A stretch of DNA of 64,000 nt from Sipunculus nudus (Eukaryota > Annelida > Sipuncula > Golfingiida > Sipunculidae): NCBI GenBank assembly GCA_026874595.1, contig CM049307.1, positions 38,668,862 to 38,732,861 on the forward strand, read 5' to 3'. Below are positions 1 to 12,864 of this stretch, piece by piece (positions within the stretch are counted from its first letter, which is position 1; each line of letters starts with the position of its first letter). The translations under genes and the position numbers were made by a program. Below the pieces are notes generated by a model. It was given only the letters and a program-made list of their open reading frames with translations, searched no databases and was not told the origin of the DNA.

Positions 1-243
1 CTATTTAACAGTTTGCTTATTAAACAGTCGCTGGAAAAAAAGGTACACTGATGTAAACGGTTGCATGCCATGGATAAAAGCGTTTGTTTCCTTTCAATAT
101 GTTTTACTGCAGACAGAAAATAAAAACTGAAACTTGAACCAATATATACCGTTGCATTATTTTGAACATTCCTTCTCGTTTCCACGGAATCCAGTCCAAT
201 TTATGTATAATACCTCCCCGGAGGAAAGACTTAAGAGCAAATG
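1..243. other. Sequence downstream of a candidate terminal exon
   Basis: This stretch follows, in minus-strand sense, the stop codon of the candidate exon at 244-470 and could be its 3' untranslated region. No AATAAA is visible on the minus strand here. Nothing else was recognised. Confidence 0.2.
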
Positions 244-470
244 TTAGTTTTTTAGATCTCCGAGTTCGATTTTAATAATAAAAGGCGTGGATTCGGTAGC
301 GTAAATTGGTGCTGAGCCGTTTTCGACTCCGGGGTCACATAACGTGAGGGATACGACAGGTTTATGTGACCAGGGATGCTGTAGGAGGTGATCTATTTCT
401 GCAAGACAGCGCCATTCGTCAGGGAAGACATTCCCATCTATGTCACGGCATACCACGTGTCGTATTGTTG
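244..470 (-). CDS. Candidate terminal coding exon, unrecognised protein
   Basis: A minus-strand open frame of about 75 codons ends in TAA at 244-246. It is preceded by a good splice acceptor: a pyrimidine-rich run reading TTTTTCTTCAATGCAG ends at 471. The first two exon bases complete a codon, so the upstream intron would be phase 1. The peptide is soluble-looking, with motifs CRDIDGNVFPDEWRCL near its start and VVSLTLCDPGVENG in the middle, and a hydrophobic/charged tail ending IKIELGDLKN. There is no signal peptide or membrane segment. The family was not recognised. Upstream exons would lie at higher coordinates but none was found with confidence. The overlapping frame at 438-659 is treated as a shadow. 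A chance open frame cannot be excluded. Confidence 0.45.
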
Positions 471-1816
471 CTGCATTGAAGAAAAACACCTCCCAGGGAT
501 ACGTAATGACGATTCATGACAACAAATGATCACATATTGCGTACCACGGGACTGTACTCGCCAGCATAACGTCCCAACGATGAGAGTGTAAAATAAAATC
601 ACATTTGTTATAAAAACATCTTTACTTAATCTTACCGAAATGCTTTGATGCATGAACATAAGGCCCTAGTGTATTTACGATCAATTTAATTTGGCCTCAA
701 TATGTTATCTCTCTTCGTTAAAAAAGAATAAAGTAAATAAGTGCTTGACAGGAAAATAGATTCCTTCCGAATATTCACGGATGCCGAACTGGGCAATCGT
801 AAGTGTGCCAGACGATCCAATATGAATCCCTGAGCTAGTCAAACCAGAGATATTTAACATCTTGCAAAAAGAATCGCAGACAATACATACAACAAATGGG
901 ATTGAATATTGTGATAGATCCGGTACAATATTATTTCTTAATTAAATTCACGTTACTTAATTACTGTGCTATTCGAATAGGTTAATATATATGTTATTGG
1001 GGGGGGGGGGGGCAGTGAACACTTAATATTGTGTCATGAATACTGTCCCGGTGACAAAAATTTATTAAGGACAGATGAAGGTGCGAGAGAGAGTGTGTTT
1101 GAGAACACTTCTATGTTCCTTAGTGGCGTAGTGACCATCATTCACCGCTGACAGCTCGTGCGGGCATGCCATATCGAGGTCATCGGCACCAACAGTCACC
1201 AGGCCTAACACAAATTATCCATTACCCTGTCGAGCAGATCCACAACAAAGGAAACCACACGCTGTATTGTGGTGCATCAAAGCGATAAGGAACCGATGAT
1301 AACGTGCTTAGAATCATCTTGAATTCGTTATTATATTATGATTAGATTTTTTAGCCAAAGTAAGAGAAGCTTATGTATTTGTCTCTGCTATTTAAAAGAA
1401 AATTTTAATCAGGTAACACCGTATTACCCGTATTTCGAGACTTAAAGAAGTAAAAGAATCGTTTGAATTATAATTCAATGTGTTTTCATAACTGTGCTAT
1501 TTATCTCATGCTTATAATAATTAAAAAAAAATGATTTTATAAAGTTGGTCTCCCTTCTACCGATCTGGGATTACCGGCCGATTTTGTTTGCACGGCCCGA
1601 AAATATACGTTACGCGTGCACATCACCTGATTGTTCCGATCATTAACGTCACTTTAAAAAAATAAAATCGGCCGATTTGTTTCAGGTTCCGTCACCACAC
1701 CCACCGACTTTTCCAGCCGGATCGAAATCTGAATAAGGAGGGTAGAAAAAGCGGTAGATTGGAGGCCGGCTTGAATATGACATGAGAAGCTAGATGTGCA
1801 TGAACTGCAGATATAT
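471..1816. other. Non-coding, nothing assigned; contains a G14 run
   Basis: AT-rich sequence without a supported gene. It contains a run of 14 G at 999-1012. The stretch 1080-1330 is less AT-rich but shows no convincing frame or splice pair. The stretch 1560-1790 twice carries the word CGGCCGATTT (1577 and 1670 areas) and may be part of a dispersed repeat. Confidence 0.3.

Positions 1817-1856
<40 letters not shown>
1817..1856. repeat. (AC)n(AT)n compound microsatellite
   Basis: Alternating AC units (about 1817-1829) pass directly into uninterrupted AT dinucleotides to 1856. Short open frames crossing this tract encode only IYIY and are not genes. Confidence 0.95.
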
Positions 1857-1860
<4 letters not shown>

Positions 1861-4800
1861 CATGGCGGACATATATGCTGGATGATAAAATATGTGTGCA
1901 CATACTTAAAAGCAAACTTTAAGCTTTTTCTTAAATTTATTACAACCCTGGTGAACCAGGAACTTTGAAGTTAGTTTTAACCACTTGATGTCATCTAAAC
2001 TTAACTCAGTTGAAGTAGTTTTGTAATGATCCTACTTCTTTCTATGTAAAAATAAGCAGTGGAGTATTTCAAAGGTGTTAAGACTTTGCAGGAATATAAA
2101 AGGGGCATCAGTGAAAGTCGATGATATTTCCCCTGGGATATATAAATTAATTTAACGGCAGCAACAGAGACAAAGCTCCTTTTGTCACAGTGTAACCTGG
2201 GATCACTTTCAGTCTGGTCAAAGCCCCAAGTTCTTTTTCATTGAAATTCCTGACAGATTTGTTGCACACATGAACAGTGGTCCATCAAAATATGAACGAT
2301 CATGTTACAAGCAATTGCACCTTCTGAAGTCACATTTGCAGTATAATTGACACATGTAAAATGATAATAGTTTCAGTAATGGCCAGATTGCATACTCCGG
2401 TAAAATAGGGAGAAGTTTTTAATACCCGTGGACACGGTGAGCTTTATCTGTCCATTCCGGCAAAAGATACAAGAATTTTTTATCTGCAGTGTCAGGATAA
2501 TCATATAAGTATTACCAGAATAAATATGAATTATATTTCGGTGATTTGATGTAACCCACATTTTATGTTGCTGGGCATTGTTTCAAGGTGACTGAAGAAA
2601 GTGACCAGTCAAGGTAGAATCGCTTGGCCTTTTTTATGATTTTGAGTCATTTAGTATTTAACGAAATAAGAAAAATTGAAAGAAAACGAAACAATATTTT
2701 GCATATATAATACTGCAGCGTTTACAACGTGAACTAATATTTAGATATCGGCTGCTATAAAGTAACTAGTTTTCTTGAAAATAGAACGAGAGATGCTAAT
2801 TCACAAAACGAAATGGTTTCATCCTCAAAACAAAATTGTCAACATTTCTGCAGGGATAAGTCGCTGCACTTGAGAATGCTGATATGAAAGTGAGCTGATC
2901 TTTTTATATGAACGATAACAGGAAACAGAAATATTTGAAACCACTGATATATCACCAGGGTTCAAGCATAGGGCAACCTTAATTATTTCGCAGATACCAC
3001 TATTTTAATTATATTATCGGCATATTTTTGAACTTCTATATTTCGAGAAAGATCAGTGGAAGTTGTAACTGACAACGATATGTCATGTATAAACGTTTCT
3101 TCTCAGTTGCTCCCATATCATCAGCTTAACATCGAAATCCGGGCTCCATATACACAAGGTGTGACTTCCACCAGGGTTTCTTTATACGTATTAAATCAGT
3201 CATGGTGAGAGAGTGTCTGATATATCGACCAATTTGATTTGCTTGTGAATTCTCAGAAGGAACATTTTCTGTCAGTGTCAGCCAGAAATATTGACTGAGG
3301 GCGGATTAAACTACAAAAGACTGGGGAATGAAATTTGTGTGCCCGGATTAGCGGTATACGACTGTAGAGAGTTATCTCCTATCCTGAAATCGATATTCTT
3401 AAAATTGTTTGTCTTATCTGGTTTCATATCATATTTTACTGATAACGGCCTTTCTGTGTAGCCCTCAGAAAGCAAAACCCACGTCGTTCCTACCTTAAAG
3501 CACAATATCAACGACCATTTATCGGTTTTATGCATCATTTACGTTACGATAAAGCTAGTGTAGGGCCATGCATCAGATATGCTAAAGAAATCATGTAATG
3601 ATGATGAAACAAAGTCTTACGTAAAAAGGACTTATTATCACGAAACACCATTCAGCACGTCTCTCGTGATCTCATTCATGCAACATGCGGGGCCTTCAGA
3701 CGAGTAGAAACGAGATTTGCTCTGCTGATACGGTATACTCTCGGTACACATGGTTCATATATATGTGATTAGCCAAATTTAGGCCGTATGTGACTAACAT
3801 CCAAATTACAAGCCCCAACATGCTAAAGTGTAAGTGGATACGAGCTGGAGTATCCAAGTTAGCTTTAAAAGTATCGCAACCACCTGAGAAAACAATTACA
3901 TCTTGTTTAGGGATGAGCAAATCTACTAGGTGCCGCACCAACCTCAGCATCTGCGAAAGTTCATTCAGTTTGATTTATTTAAAAGAGAGCTATGTCAGGT
4001 TGAAAAATCAAGTCTCTTTTATTATTTTATTACGGTTTTCTCATTTTATATGTATTTTTATATAAAAATAATATGTTTTTGTTCGATATAATATTAAATG
4101 GTATTTTATTTTTTATACTTAAATCGGATTACGGACCATATACTTCTTTATCTGATAATTTTTTTAGAATACATGATTTTTAGAAAGGACTATTTTCATC
4201 ATCCACGAACAGGGAGTAAAAGGCTATAATGTTCCTCTTTTGCTCCAGGTATTCTCCCAACATAAATAAATGAGTGCAAAAGCATATCAGAGGGCATTTG
4301 ATAACTCTCTAGCATAAAGAAAATATATATTTAAAGAAAAAAACATGTATTTAATATGTAGATAAATTGTATAAATATAATGCTTAATATATACTCAAAC
4401 GCACTCATAATTTTTTTATATGTTCGTTGTTTTAAGATAAGCTTCAACAATAACATTTATATAACCATCTGTACCTATGGTTCAAGAGTACTTCCATTTA
4501 TATCTTTTTAGTGATTTATCAGTGATTGATGACACCATCACAATTGTGCTAAAAGGTTGACAGAAATTGTCTCTCAGCTTCACCACGTCACAGCCGAAAA
4601 GGGCGCGTGATGAATGGTGCGAAGAGTCTACAACCTCAATCTTCTTAGACATTTTGTTAGAAAAAGAATATTACCACCTGCATGGATGAAAATTACAGCA
4701 TTTTCCTAAAAAGATGTAAATCTTTTAAAAGAATAATAATGGTAGCACCGAGGAATGCTGCTCTGTGAACATAGAGTTCGCAAGAAATAAGGGTTAAAGG

Positions 4801-5955
4801 AGAGAAAACAGGTTTTTAATATGATTGCTATGTTTTATAGGTATCTTTACAGGTAAACCAGCTCGGTAAGGAAAAGCGAAATTTTCATGACACGATAAAG
4901 TCTCAGTAATTCAAATTTAGAATCTCTTTCATATAAATATACTAAGTACTGGTCATGGAGCATTTTAACATATTAATATATAATTTTGCCGAATGTAAAT
5001 ATTTGCACTGACTATTTTATTGAGCGACAAACGTTAACAGAGTGCAGCTTGTCTTCGGGGAGTTGAGCCACCAGCTGGTACAAGGGTTACAACGGTCCTT
5101 TTTTTTAGTCAGAATGGTGGCTGTAATGTGGTCAAATGTCTGTCGGCCAAGTGCTCAAATTACATGGGTCGATGGCAGTGAACACACTATAATGGGACTG
5201 GGAATGCTGCATTGAACAAAGAAGCTGTCCTTGCATACAAATGCTGTTAAGCCTTAGCATTGAACGAAAGACAAAGAAAACGGAAAGGGTTATTCTGTTT
5301 TCTTTGCTTTTCTCATAATCTAAGCATTAGTTCCAAGGGTCTGGAAGTAATTCTAACTATGTATGGGACAACTATATTTTGTATTACATTTCAATTATGT
5401 TTATTGTCGGTATTGAAGTAGGGCTGTAGTCTCGAGTCCAATATCAAGGCCACTGTTTCAGGAATTGGGACTTGGCTCAACAGATATGGGCTTGCACTCG
5501 GACACGAAGTTGAGAACTCAAACTTTTATGACTGGTCCGGGTCGAGTTCAGGATATCTCATGTTAAAACGTAAGAATTAAGCTGTCGTACTTAGGTTCTG
5601 ACGTGAGCATACTACAAACATTTATATTTGCTTGTCCAAGAGATAGAAAATGTAAATTAGGTGAATATGTTGGAAATTCTATCGCTGTTTTTACCTTTTC
5701 TTCTTAGAATGTGGGGCCCAAAAAAAACTATTTCTTTTAGTTTGAAAAATATGTGATCCAAACAAAAAAAATAACATAGTCTTGTTAACATTGATTTTTA
5801 TTATACAATAAATTAATGTCTTATACAATAAATAATACTTTCTTTCCTTCAAAATATTGTTTGAAACTAATTAAGAAACAGTAAATTAGGTAAACATCAC
5901 ATATTTGTAACTCCTAAACATTTGTAAATCCGCATGAATGATTTCAAATTAAAAC

Positions 5956-5956
<1 letters not shown>
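1857..5956. other. AT-rich non-coding region, no supported gene
   Basis: About 4.1 kb of AT-rich sequence. The most protein-like frame is on the minus strand at 3696-3950. It follows an acceptor-like TTTCGCAG and includes a hydrophobic stretch near HFSMLGLVIWMLVTYG, but it lacks a convincing donor and was not called. A duplicated word TTATACAATAAAT occurs at 5798-5834. A region with GACTCGAG-like words at 5430-5555 resembles other low-copy repeats (compare 42870-42900). Confidence 0.3.

Positions 5957-6032
<76 letters not shown>
5957..6032. repeat. (CT)n(TA)n compound microsatellite
   Basis: About 15 CT units (5958-5988) join about 21 TA units (5990-6032) through a single CGA interruption. 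The TA tract ends exactly where the pogo-like transposon at 6033 begins. Confidence 0.95.
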
Positions 6033-6035
<3 letters not shown>

Positions 6036-7139
6036 TCGAGCCCACTTTGTGTCATATCGGTTAATAGAATATCCCGCTTATTGTCACATAAATCTGAAAT
6101 CCCAAACCATTTACTATATAAACAATGGTAAATCTGACCGTTTAATATCATGGAATATTGTCATAATCCTATTAATTGTCATGCTTGGAACCCTTGGCAG
6201 TGATACCAGATCGCAGTTAATATAACATCAGACGCCGACACGGCGATCAACGAGGCCAAGAGCATGTAATCGGTCAGGCGTATCAAACGATCTAATTTCC
6301 CACCTGTGTGCGGCAGGCAAGTGCAGTGATGCATGATGGTCAGTCCCCGTCACTCAGCTAATTAACGTCTTAAGATACCAAGGTAATCAAGATCATTGCG
6401 TTTCTTGGTACATTTACAAGGGCGATGTATGCGATCACATGTCATACATAATGAACTCCTGGCCTTTGCAAGACCGTGGTTTACACCTCGGTGAAGTTTC
6501 GCCGAGATGATATGAAGTACGAGATCTTAATGTTGCTTGCGACTGTAAATCCCCGTGAAGGGTTCACGAAAAGCTGAAGGTGTTGTGAGCACTGGAGGAG
6601 ATACACGGTCTAAACCTCAATCGCGGCGAAACTTCAGAAAGTTGACAAATGGCATGACGATGCCCGCTCCCCCAACAGTCCTATCATAAGGACGTTCATG
6701 GAAGTTTGAGTCATTAATAAGATACCCGAAACAAGGCACAATAGTCGGGGGGAAATAATTACTGAGTAAAATTGTTTGCCTACACATAAAGTTATAACCT
6801 TGCCGCAGATTTCCAGACATTTGACCTCATGACCCAGACGCTACGTTTCTTTCTGTAAGAAAGTCGGATTTTTTTCTTTTATTGCGCCATGCGGCACAAA
6901 ACTAACAGGAAATAAATTGTCAGGTGCGCATATACGTAATTTGATATGCCGATGTGCAATAAAAATATTCATAAACGTTTCTGTTTCCTTTTTGTTGATG
7001 ATTTATTTAATATCATTTGAGACATAATGCTTCTTCTATGACTCAAAAGGACATCGATGTTGAAGCCCGTATAATGTCACATCCCGGTTATTATCATAAT
7101 TTATACATGCACAACCGACATGACAATAAGCGGGCTTGA

Positions 7140-7142
<3 letters not shown>
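6033..7142. mobile_element. Non-autonomous pogo/Tigger-like DNA transposon, 1.11 kb
   Basis: The left end reads CAGTCGAGCCC and the right end is its imperfect reverse complement, GGGCTTGACTG. The terminal inverted repeats extend about 30 bp (left 6033-6062, right 7113-7142) with about five mismatches, and include the shared word TGTCATRTCGGTT. The element is flanked by TA on both sides, matching the TA target duplication of the Tc1/mariner/pogo superfamily, and CAGT(C/T)-type ends are typical of Tigger-like families. A subterminal copy of CCGCTTATTGTCA lies inside the left end (about 6073). The interior has no transposase frame, so it would need enzyme from a full-length relative. Assignment to pogo rather than another TA-targeting family rests on the end sequence only. 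Confidence 0.65.

Positions 7143-7188
<46 letters not shown>
7143..7188. repeat. (TA)n microsatellite
   Basis: About 22 TA units directly adjoining the right end of the transposon at 6033-7142, mirroring the TA tract on its left. Confidence 0.95.
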
Positions 7189-7191
<3 letters not shown>

Positions 7192-7392
7192 GGGGAAAAC
7201 AACATGATAAACGTATGACGAGCTGTGCCTCTGAAGCTGGCTCTGTTTCTGTGAGTTATGGCCTTGTTTTGCGGCAGAGGATTCATAAAGCGTATCATCC
7301 ATCATTTCTCGCCTGTTAAATGCTTGAAAACTTCTTCTGAGTTCATACTTGAATGCAGGCATTGTTCTCATGGCTTTGCACAGCTTGGTGAC
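7189..7392 (-). CDS. Candidate exon next to the pogo-like insertion, unrecognised
   Basis: A minus-strand frame of about 68 codons starts after an acceptor-like GGCAATTAG and runs into the (TA)n tract at 7188. The codon just before the exon start is a stop in frame, so the acceptor position fits. The peptide is basic and polar with motifs KLCKAMRTMPAFKYELRR near the start and NSQKQSQLQRHSSSYVYH near the end, resembling a cytoplasmic tail in composition. No donor or natural stop is visible before the microsatellite, so the exon may have been cut by microsatellite growth or transposon insertion, or it may be a chance frame. Not recognised. The plus-strand frame at 7258-7494 is considered its shadow. 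Confidence 0.3.
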
Positions 7393-8335
7393 CTAATTGC
7401 CATGACTGTGAATGGTAAATCATTACAGACATGTAGTGGGAGACAGGATTTAGTGGAAGAGAGGCCGTGGCTAAGGTTTGTCCTAGAGAAATAACCGAGA
7501 AATAAGGGCATTAGAGAGAGTTTAGGTGTTGATCAGACAGAGATTAATGTATTTAGGTGGTATGGTGATATGGATAGGTGAAAATTTTGTTGATTTTTTA
7601 AAAAGTTGCTGTTTTATAATTTTGTTTTATGATAATTGCCTATTGATTTTATTTAAAGATTATTAATCTTTTTATGCTAATTGGGACACGAAATTTTCTG
7701 TTTGAAGAGGTCCGTTTGTTCGACCTGTCAGTTAGACCGAGGACCTCGCTTAATATCCGGAAAATCTGTTCTTAAATCTCCTTGGAAACCCGAATTAGTT
7801 AAAGTGATTTACATGTTGCTAACTACGCGGCAAACAAAAAAAATAATTGAGAGCACGTTTAATGTTGGAATTTTCTTGGTATTCATGCAAATTGTATTTA
7901 CTGAAGAAAAACTTTGCATCAGTTCAAAATTGAAATATGTTCCTATTATTCACATTAAATTGTGTTTTGAGAAGATTTAGACACAATCGGCACAACCAGT
8001 CTTCAGAAATGTGATTAACATTAGGAGATTTTACACAATAAGTTATAATTCATACACATCTTTCTGCAACTCAATATCGTTTATATGAGACTAGTGCCGC
8101 CACCCATGTTTACTTTCTACATAAGTAGATTAAAACATATAAAAGTCACGCGACAGATTTACTTGTTCCAGTGTATATTTTGCATTTCATCACGAGACTG
8201 AAATTATGAGCATCATTTGCACCTGTATATTTGCTTACTTGAACATACCATTCTTTAATAAAATCAGTTGAGGCGCCACCTATACTTATCAGTTTAAAGT
8301 TTAGTACTATCACAGATACCTTCACTAAAGGTAGC
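7393..8335. other. Non-coding, nothing assigned
   Basis: AT-rich. A weak minus-strand frame at 8146-8337 contains GTAAGC after FIKEWYVQ but has no convincing acceptor, and it was not called. Confidence 0.25.
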
Positions 8336-8690
8336 ATCCTTGGAAAAAAAACCCTAAATTTTAAATCAAACGTAAAGCTGTCTCAAATGCACATTAGACC
8401 CCAAGGAGTATACACCATTTTGAAATTGGTGCAGAGCTCTTCCTATTGGTTTATGTATTCAAGAAATCACATTCATTTTCATATGAAATTTAAACATGTT
8501 TTTATTTTTTTATTTAAAAAAATTCAGCATAAAAATTAAAAAAAAAAATTATCTTAAGTTAGACAGAAACACGATACTGGGAAAAAGAACGGTTTTAAGA
8601 TATTATGATGTACTTTGATGCTAGTCCATTAGAAATGGCGTTGCTGTTACTGGTTGCTTAAAATTGTGTACTTTTGAGGCCTGTTACATT
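8336..8690 (+). repeat. Dispersed AT-rich repeat, copy 1
   Basis: Similar, in the same orientation, to 58828-59105. Shared landmarks in order are AAACCCT(A/C)AAT, AAATGCA(C/A)ATTAGACCC, AAG(G)AGTATA, ATTTTRAAATTG, ATGAAATTTAA and a distal block TTTGAT(G/A)(C/T)TAGTCCA followed by TTGCTTAAAAT(T/C)GTGTA. Divergence is substantial. No coding potential or terminal inverted repeat is visible. Confidence 0.6.
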
Positions 8691-9240
8691 TTTAGTTGCG
8701 CAAATATCTATTTGGATTTAGAAATAAGATTAATATAATGTCACTCATATTACACCTTTAATTCTCCCAGTCTGCAAAGTTTGTACGAAATTAACTCATT
8801 CGTGTAGTTTCATAAAATGTCACTATTTTTGTTAAATTTTGGATAATTAGTAAACTTTTTGTTCTCATCTAGGGTATCTGTAGCCATTGTTGTTTAGGCT
8901 TGTGACAACAGAGTAAAGTGCACTGCAACGGAAGTCTGGTCAAACGTAAGTTTTTTACAATTTTATCACAAACCCATGCTCAGTTTTTGTTCTCAGAATC
9001 TGATTAATCTGTATACGGTTATATTTAAGTTAATTCAAATTGTTTTTTGATCGATCATTCGAAAACATTACAGGTTATTGTAATATAGCCATTGCTATTT
9101 TTCCCTATATAGTATGGCGTTATTAATAGTATTGATAAGTAATATAATGTCCTCGCTTGACGGAGGGCTTATTCATAACCAAGTCGTTTCCACTCGTCAG
9201 ATCAGCACCGTAACCCGCGATTCACTTTTCTTTTTAAAGG

Positions 9241-9522
9241 TTAATAATCTTTTATAATTATTTGTGTATTATCTAATGCTATTGATTTTAGTTCTTTCTG
9301 CCTGAATTCAAAAGTTTCCCTAGCAAAACAACCCCTGCACATGGACGTATGAGTAAACAAAGGGAACGGTGGTCTTTTTTCCGTTACAAAATTGCGTGGT
9401 CCGATCTTGCGCATGCAAGATAACTCCCAAACATTAAAAAGAACCATAAAAAAGAAACCCAGAACTAAGAAGCATGAAAATCTTAATTTGTTAAGTTTTT
9501 CGGAACGACCAACAGGTGGCAT
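9241..9522 (-). CDS. Candidate small type II membrane protein or first exon
   Basis: A minus-strand frame of 93 codons begins with ATG at 9522 and ends at TAA (9241-9243). Residues 1-14 are polar with several basic residues. Residues 15-37 form one strongly hydrophobic segment (FSCFLVLGFFFMVLFNVW). The rest is polar with two close cysteines (CRGCF) and a basic tail. This layout, a short basic cytosolic end followed by a single anchor, is that of a type II Golgi or plasma-membrane protein such as a glycosyltransferase stem. The catalytic domain, if any, would have to be in other exons, and none was found. The start context is not distinctive. A chance frame remains possible. Confidence 0.3.
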   Translation of the reverse strand: MPPVGRSEKLNKLRFSCFLVLGFFFMVLFNVWELSCMRKIGPRNFVTEKRPPFPLFTHTSMCRGCFARETFEFRQKELKSIALDNTQIIIKDY

Positions 9523-11319
9523 GCGCGTTATGCTTGATTTGCATCTTCGATCGCGCCGAGTTCAAACTTATTTCCCCTCTATACATGCAAGAACGGATTA
9601 TATGCAGTTATGATAAAATTAAGGAAAATCCATATATTTCATGCATATTAAACTACCTAATCGTTTCGTCATTCGTGATATTACTTCGCTCTTGTCTCCA
9701 AGAGATTCATGCCGATCAGTGTATGTTAAATTGCGTGGCTCAGATATTTTGGTATTACAGATGATAAGCAATATTAAGAAAATAAACAGTATAATTAGAA
9801 TTAATTTTACACTATTATTCCTAATGAAATTAATCTTCGATTTTTTAATCTGGTCATCATTTTTTAGATGACAAAACGTTATTACTGATAAAGGCCGCTT
9901 CTCCTCGACAAAAAATTATCAAGGGTTCTGCCAATGTATAACTAAAACAAAAATACGAAGTTAATGGAATTCATAAACTTCATATCCAGAGTCTACCACA
10001 AAACCACCATATGTTACTGAACAACTTCAGTGGTACAAATATACCGCTATTACAATCGATAGTGCGTCATTTGTTGATGATGCACAAGGGAAAAAGCTTC
10101 ATTTCTGCTACCTCTGAATCCATTAGTAATTCAAATATTATGCATTTCTTCTATTGTAATTAACGTTGATGATGATACTTTTTAAAGCTATTAACATCGA
10201 TAACCTCCTAATGACTCTCCTTAGGAACTATCACTGATGCCAGGTGAAGCGCAATAAATCAAGTCAGTACAAAACTGAAACAATTTTGCCTGGATTAGAT
10301 TTACTGTGACCATAGTACCCCCCCCCCCCCTAAAAAAAAAAAAAAAAAAAATCGCACTCCGTCAGAGTGAAAACGCCAACGCCTCCTAGTGAGGGAAATG
10401 GGAATTGCTGAAGTCATTTTCACAGGGCGGCTTCTTTAACTTTGTCCTGCTATCAGAATCCTAACACACCACTCTCGCCAAAGACCGTTACTTGTTAGAG
10501 GACAAGGCTTATCGTAAAACCACACGCAACCCGAATGAAACAAGACAGGTGGCTCTAAGTCAGTGTAAATTACATTTGGTCCCACTATGGGAACAAATTA
10601 TTTAAAAAAGGAATACGGTCAATATATTCATTGACAGCCTTTTAACTGTTATGTCGTTATATCTCGAGGGTTTACCAGGATGGAAACTGGTTTTGTCTAC
10701 ATGAATCTCCATTGTATTTCGAATTAAAGCTCTCAGCCAACTGTCTTGTTAATTTAATGACAAAGTATTTTGGGTGTAGCAGTGCATAAGTTATTGTACT
10801 GTATCAGCGACTTCGGTTTTACGGAAGTAAATTACCCGTTTGTTAAAGACAGCAAAGTTTTAAATACATATGCAGGTACTTATGGGAAGTACAAAGTGAT
10901 GACCAATTACATTAACCGTCACTTTTGAGACTTTGACTTGATTTTAAAGCATAAATTGCTTTTAAGGCAAGTGAGCTATCGATTGCACAACTGGGTCAGT
11001 ATATGCACTGAAGGTACTTCTTAATATCCTTGTTTTGTTTTTTTTTTCATCATGGAGAGCACTAAAGTACATTAACCATCAAATGATAACAAAAATGTGT
11101 GCACTGGAAATAATTAAACCATAAGCTACAAATTAAAAAAAAAAATGGGAAAAGTGCATGTGTGGTAAAATGTCTGATACCAGAATATGATATTTATCCA
11201 GAAAGCAAATGATGTACAAGTGTTTTATAAAATCCATCCGTAAATTACTTAAAATTTCCGATACAAAAAAATAATATCTATTCATCAAACGCTCTTGAGA
11301 ACCAACCCGGAAATTCCAA
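9523..11319. other. Non-coding; C13 run followed by poly(A)
   Basis: No supported gene. A run of 13 C (10318-10330) is followed after one T by about 19 A (10332-10350). The remainder is AT-rich single-copy-looking sequence. Confidence 0.3.
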
Positions 11320-11324
11320 AGAAG

Positions 11325-11398
<74 letters not shown>

Positions 11399-11422
11399 CG
11401 GTCCGCTTTTATGTCACCCCGT

Positions 11423-11500
<78 letters not shown>
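11325..11500. repeat. Interrupted (TA)n tracts left of the fold-back element
   Basis: Two long TA tracts (11325-11395 and 11427-11500) are separated by a 31-bp unique spacer containing GGTCCGCTTTTATGTCACCC. The second tract abuts the left end of the fold-back element exactly. Confidence 0.95.
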
Positions 11501-11503
<3 letters not shown>

Positions 11504-11887
11504 AGAGACGAGATTGAAATCCAGGCGGATTTTAAATTCGCCTAGACGAGATTGCGATTGTGATCTCGCCTAGGCGAGATTGCAATTGTGATCTCGGCTA
11601 GACGGATTTTAAACTCGCCTAGACGAGATCACAATCGCAATCTCGCCTAGGCGAGATTAAAATCCATCATGGAGCAGGCCAGGATTTTAATCTCGCCTAG
11701 GCGAGTTTAAAATCTGTCTGGTGTCATCCAGGCGAGTTTAAAATCTGCCTGATATCACTTGGGCGAGTTTAAAATCTGCCTAGGCGAGATTAAAATAGTG
11801 ATCTGATCTAATTTCCCAATAAATTATGCATTGTAATTGACTTAGGAAAAATGTTTTCAGTCAGATTTTCAATAATTTAACACTGAA

Positions 11888-12096
11888 TGGTTATGTATAG
11901 TTCACAAGTAATATATTTATTAATATTTACAGAATATTATATCATTAATGTAATAATTAACATTAATTTTGGAAATGGAATATTTTATATTATATATTTT
12001 TTATTAATATGGTTATGTAGAGTTCACAAGTAATATATATTTAATAATATTTACAGAATATTATAATATTTATGTAATAATTAACATTAATTTTAT
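11888..12096 (+). repeat. Tandem duplication inside the fold-back element
   Basis: Two copies of a block beginning GGTTATGTA(T/G)AGTTCAC and ending TAATTAACATTAATTTT lie about 118 bp apart. The first belongs to the inverted arm; the second is in the loop, so the duplication followed formation of the element. Confidence 0.7.
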
Positions 12097-12834
12097 TATT
12101 TTATATTTTTAATTATAAACTAGGTAATAAGAAACTTACATTGGTATTGTATATGGCATATTCAAATGATATATGATGTGGGCTGCTGCTGATTATTTAC
12201 ATAATAATTTTGTTGTCAATATTAATTTGAAGGGAAACTGGTATAAGTAATATTAGTAATGTAATATTTTTAAAAAGACAAAAGGAACATAGCTCATTTA
12301 TTTTTTATCAATATAATTCAATGCATGTTCACATGCATAAATGATCTATTTCTCTATGAATCTAGAAATCATATTTTTTCTGATATGATATAATACTGTC
12401 CAAAAAAGGGCAGTTATCTTGTAACACAGTCTACATAAATATTGCAGCTTCACAAAATGCCTCACAAAACATTAAAAAAAAGATCAGAAGAATATTATAT
12501 ACATTATAAGAAAAGACGAAATAAGACAAAGAAATATTCACATGCATACATCTGTGTATCAACTTTTACCTTTTCTCATATGATGTTTAATAACCAAAAA
12601 AAAAGGATGGTGTATCAAAGTCCATCATAAATACTGATACCCTGCATATTTTGTACCATAAGTGTATATGTTTTGACTGTTGAGTGTTGAATACCTGGGT
12701 GAAAAGAAACATTTGAACTAGATCAACCAACTAATTTGTTCTGTTTGTCCTGTAAGAATTATCAAATAGGATGTTTGTTTATGTTAATGGGTTATATACT
12801 CATTAAATAGTGAAGTAATAGCTATCTAGACTAA

Positions 12835-12864
12835 TCTATCTATCTGTCTATCTATCTATCTATG
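12835..12864. repeat. (TCTA)n tetranucleotide microsatellite
   Basis: About seven TCTA units with one TCTG variant, within the loop of the fold-back element. Confidence 0.85.

Noticed and set aside
11295-11573. 92-codon plus-strand open frame
   Set aside because: Almost entirely IYIY from TA dinucleotides plus the fold-back arm. The same applies to frames at 1654, 5897, 7036 (its end), 32376, 40559, 41342, 44990, 53626 and 54826.
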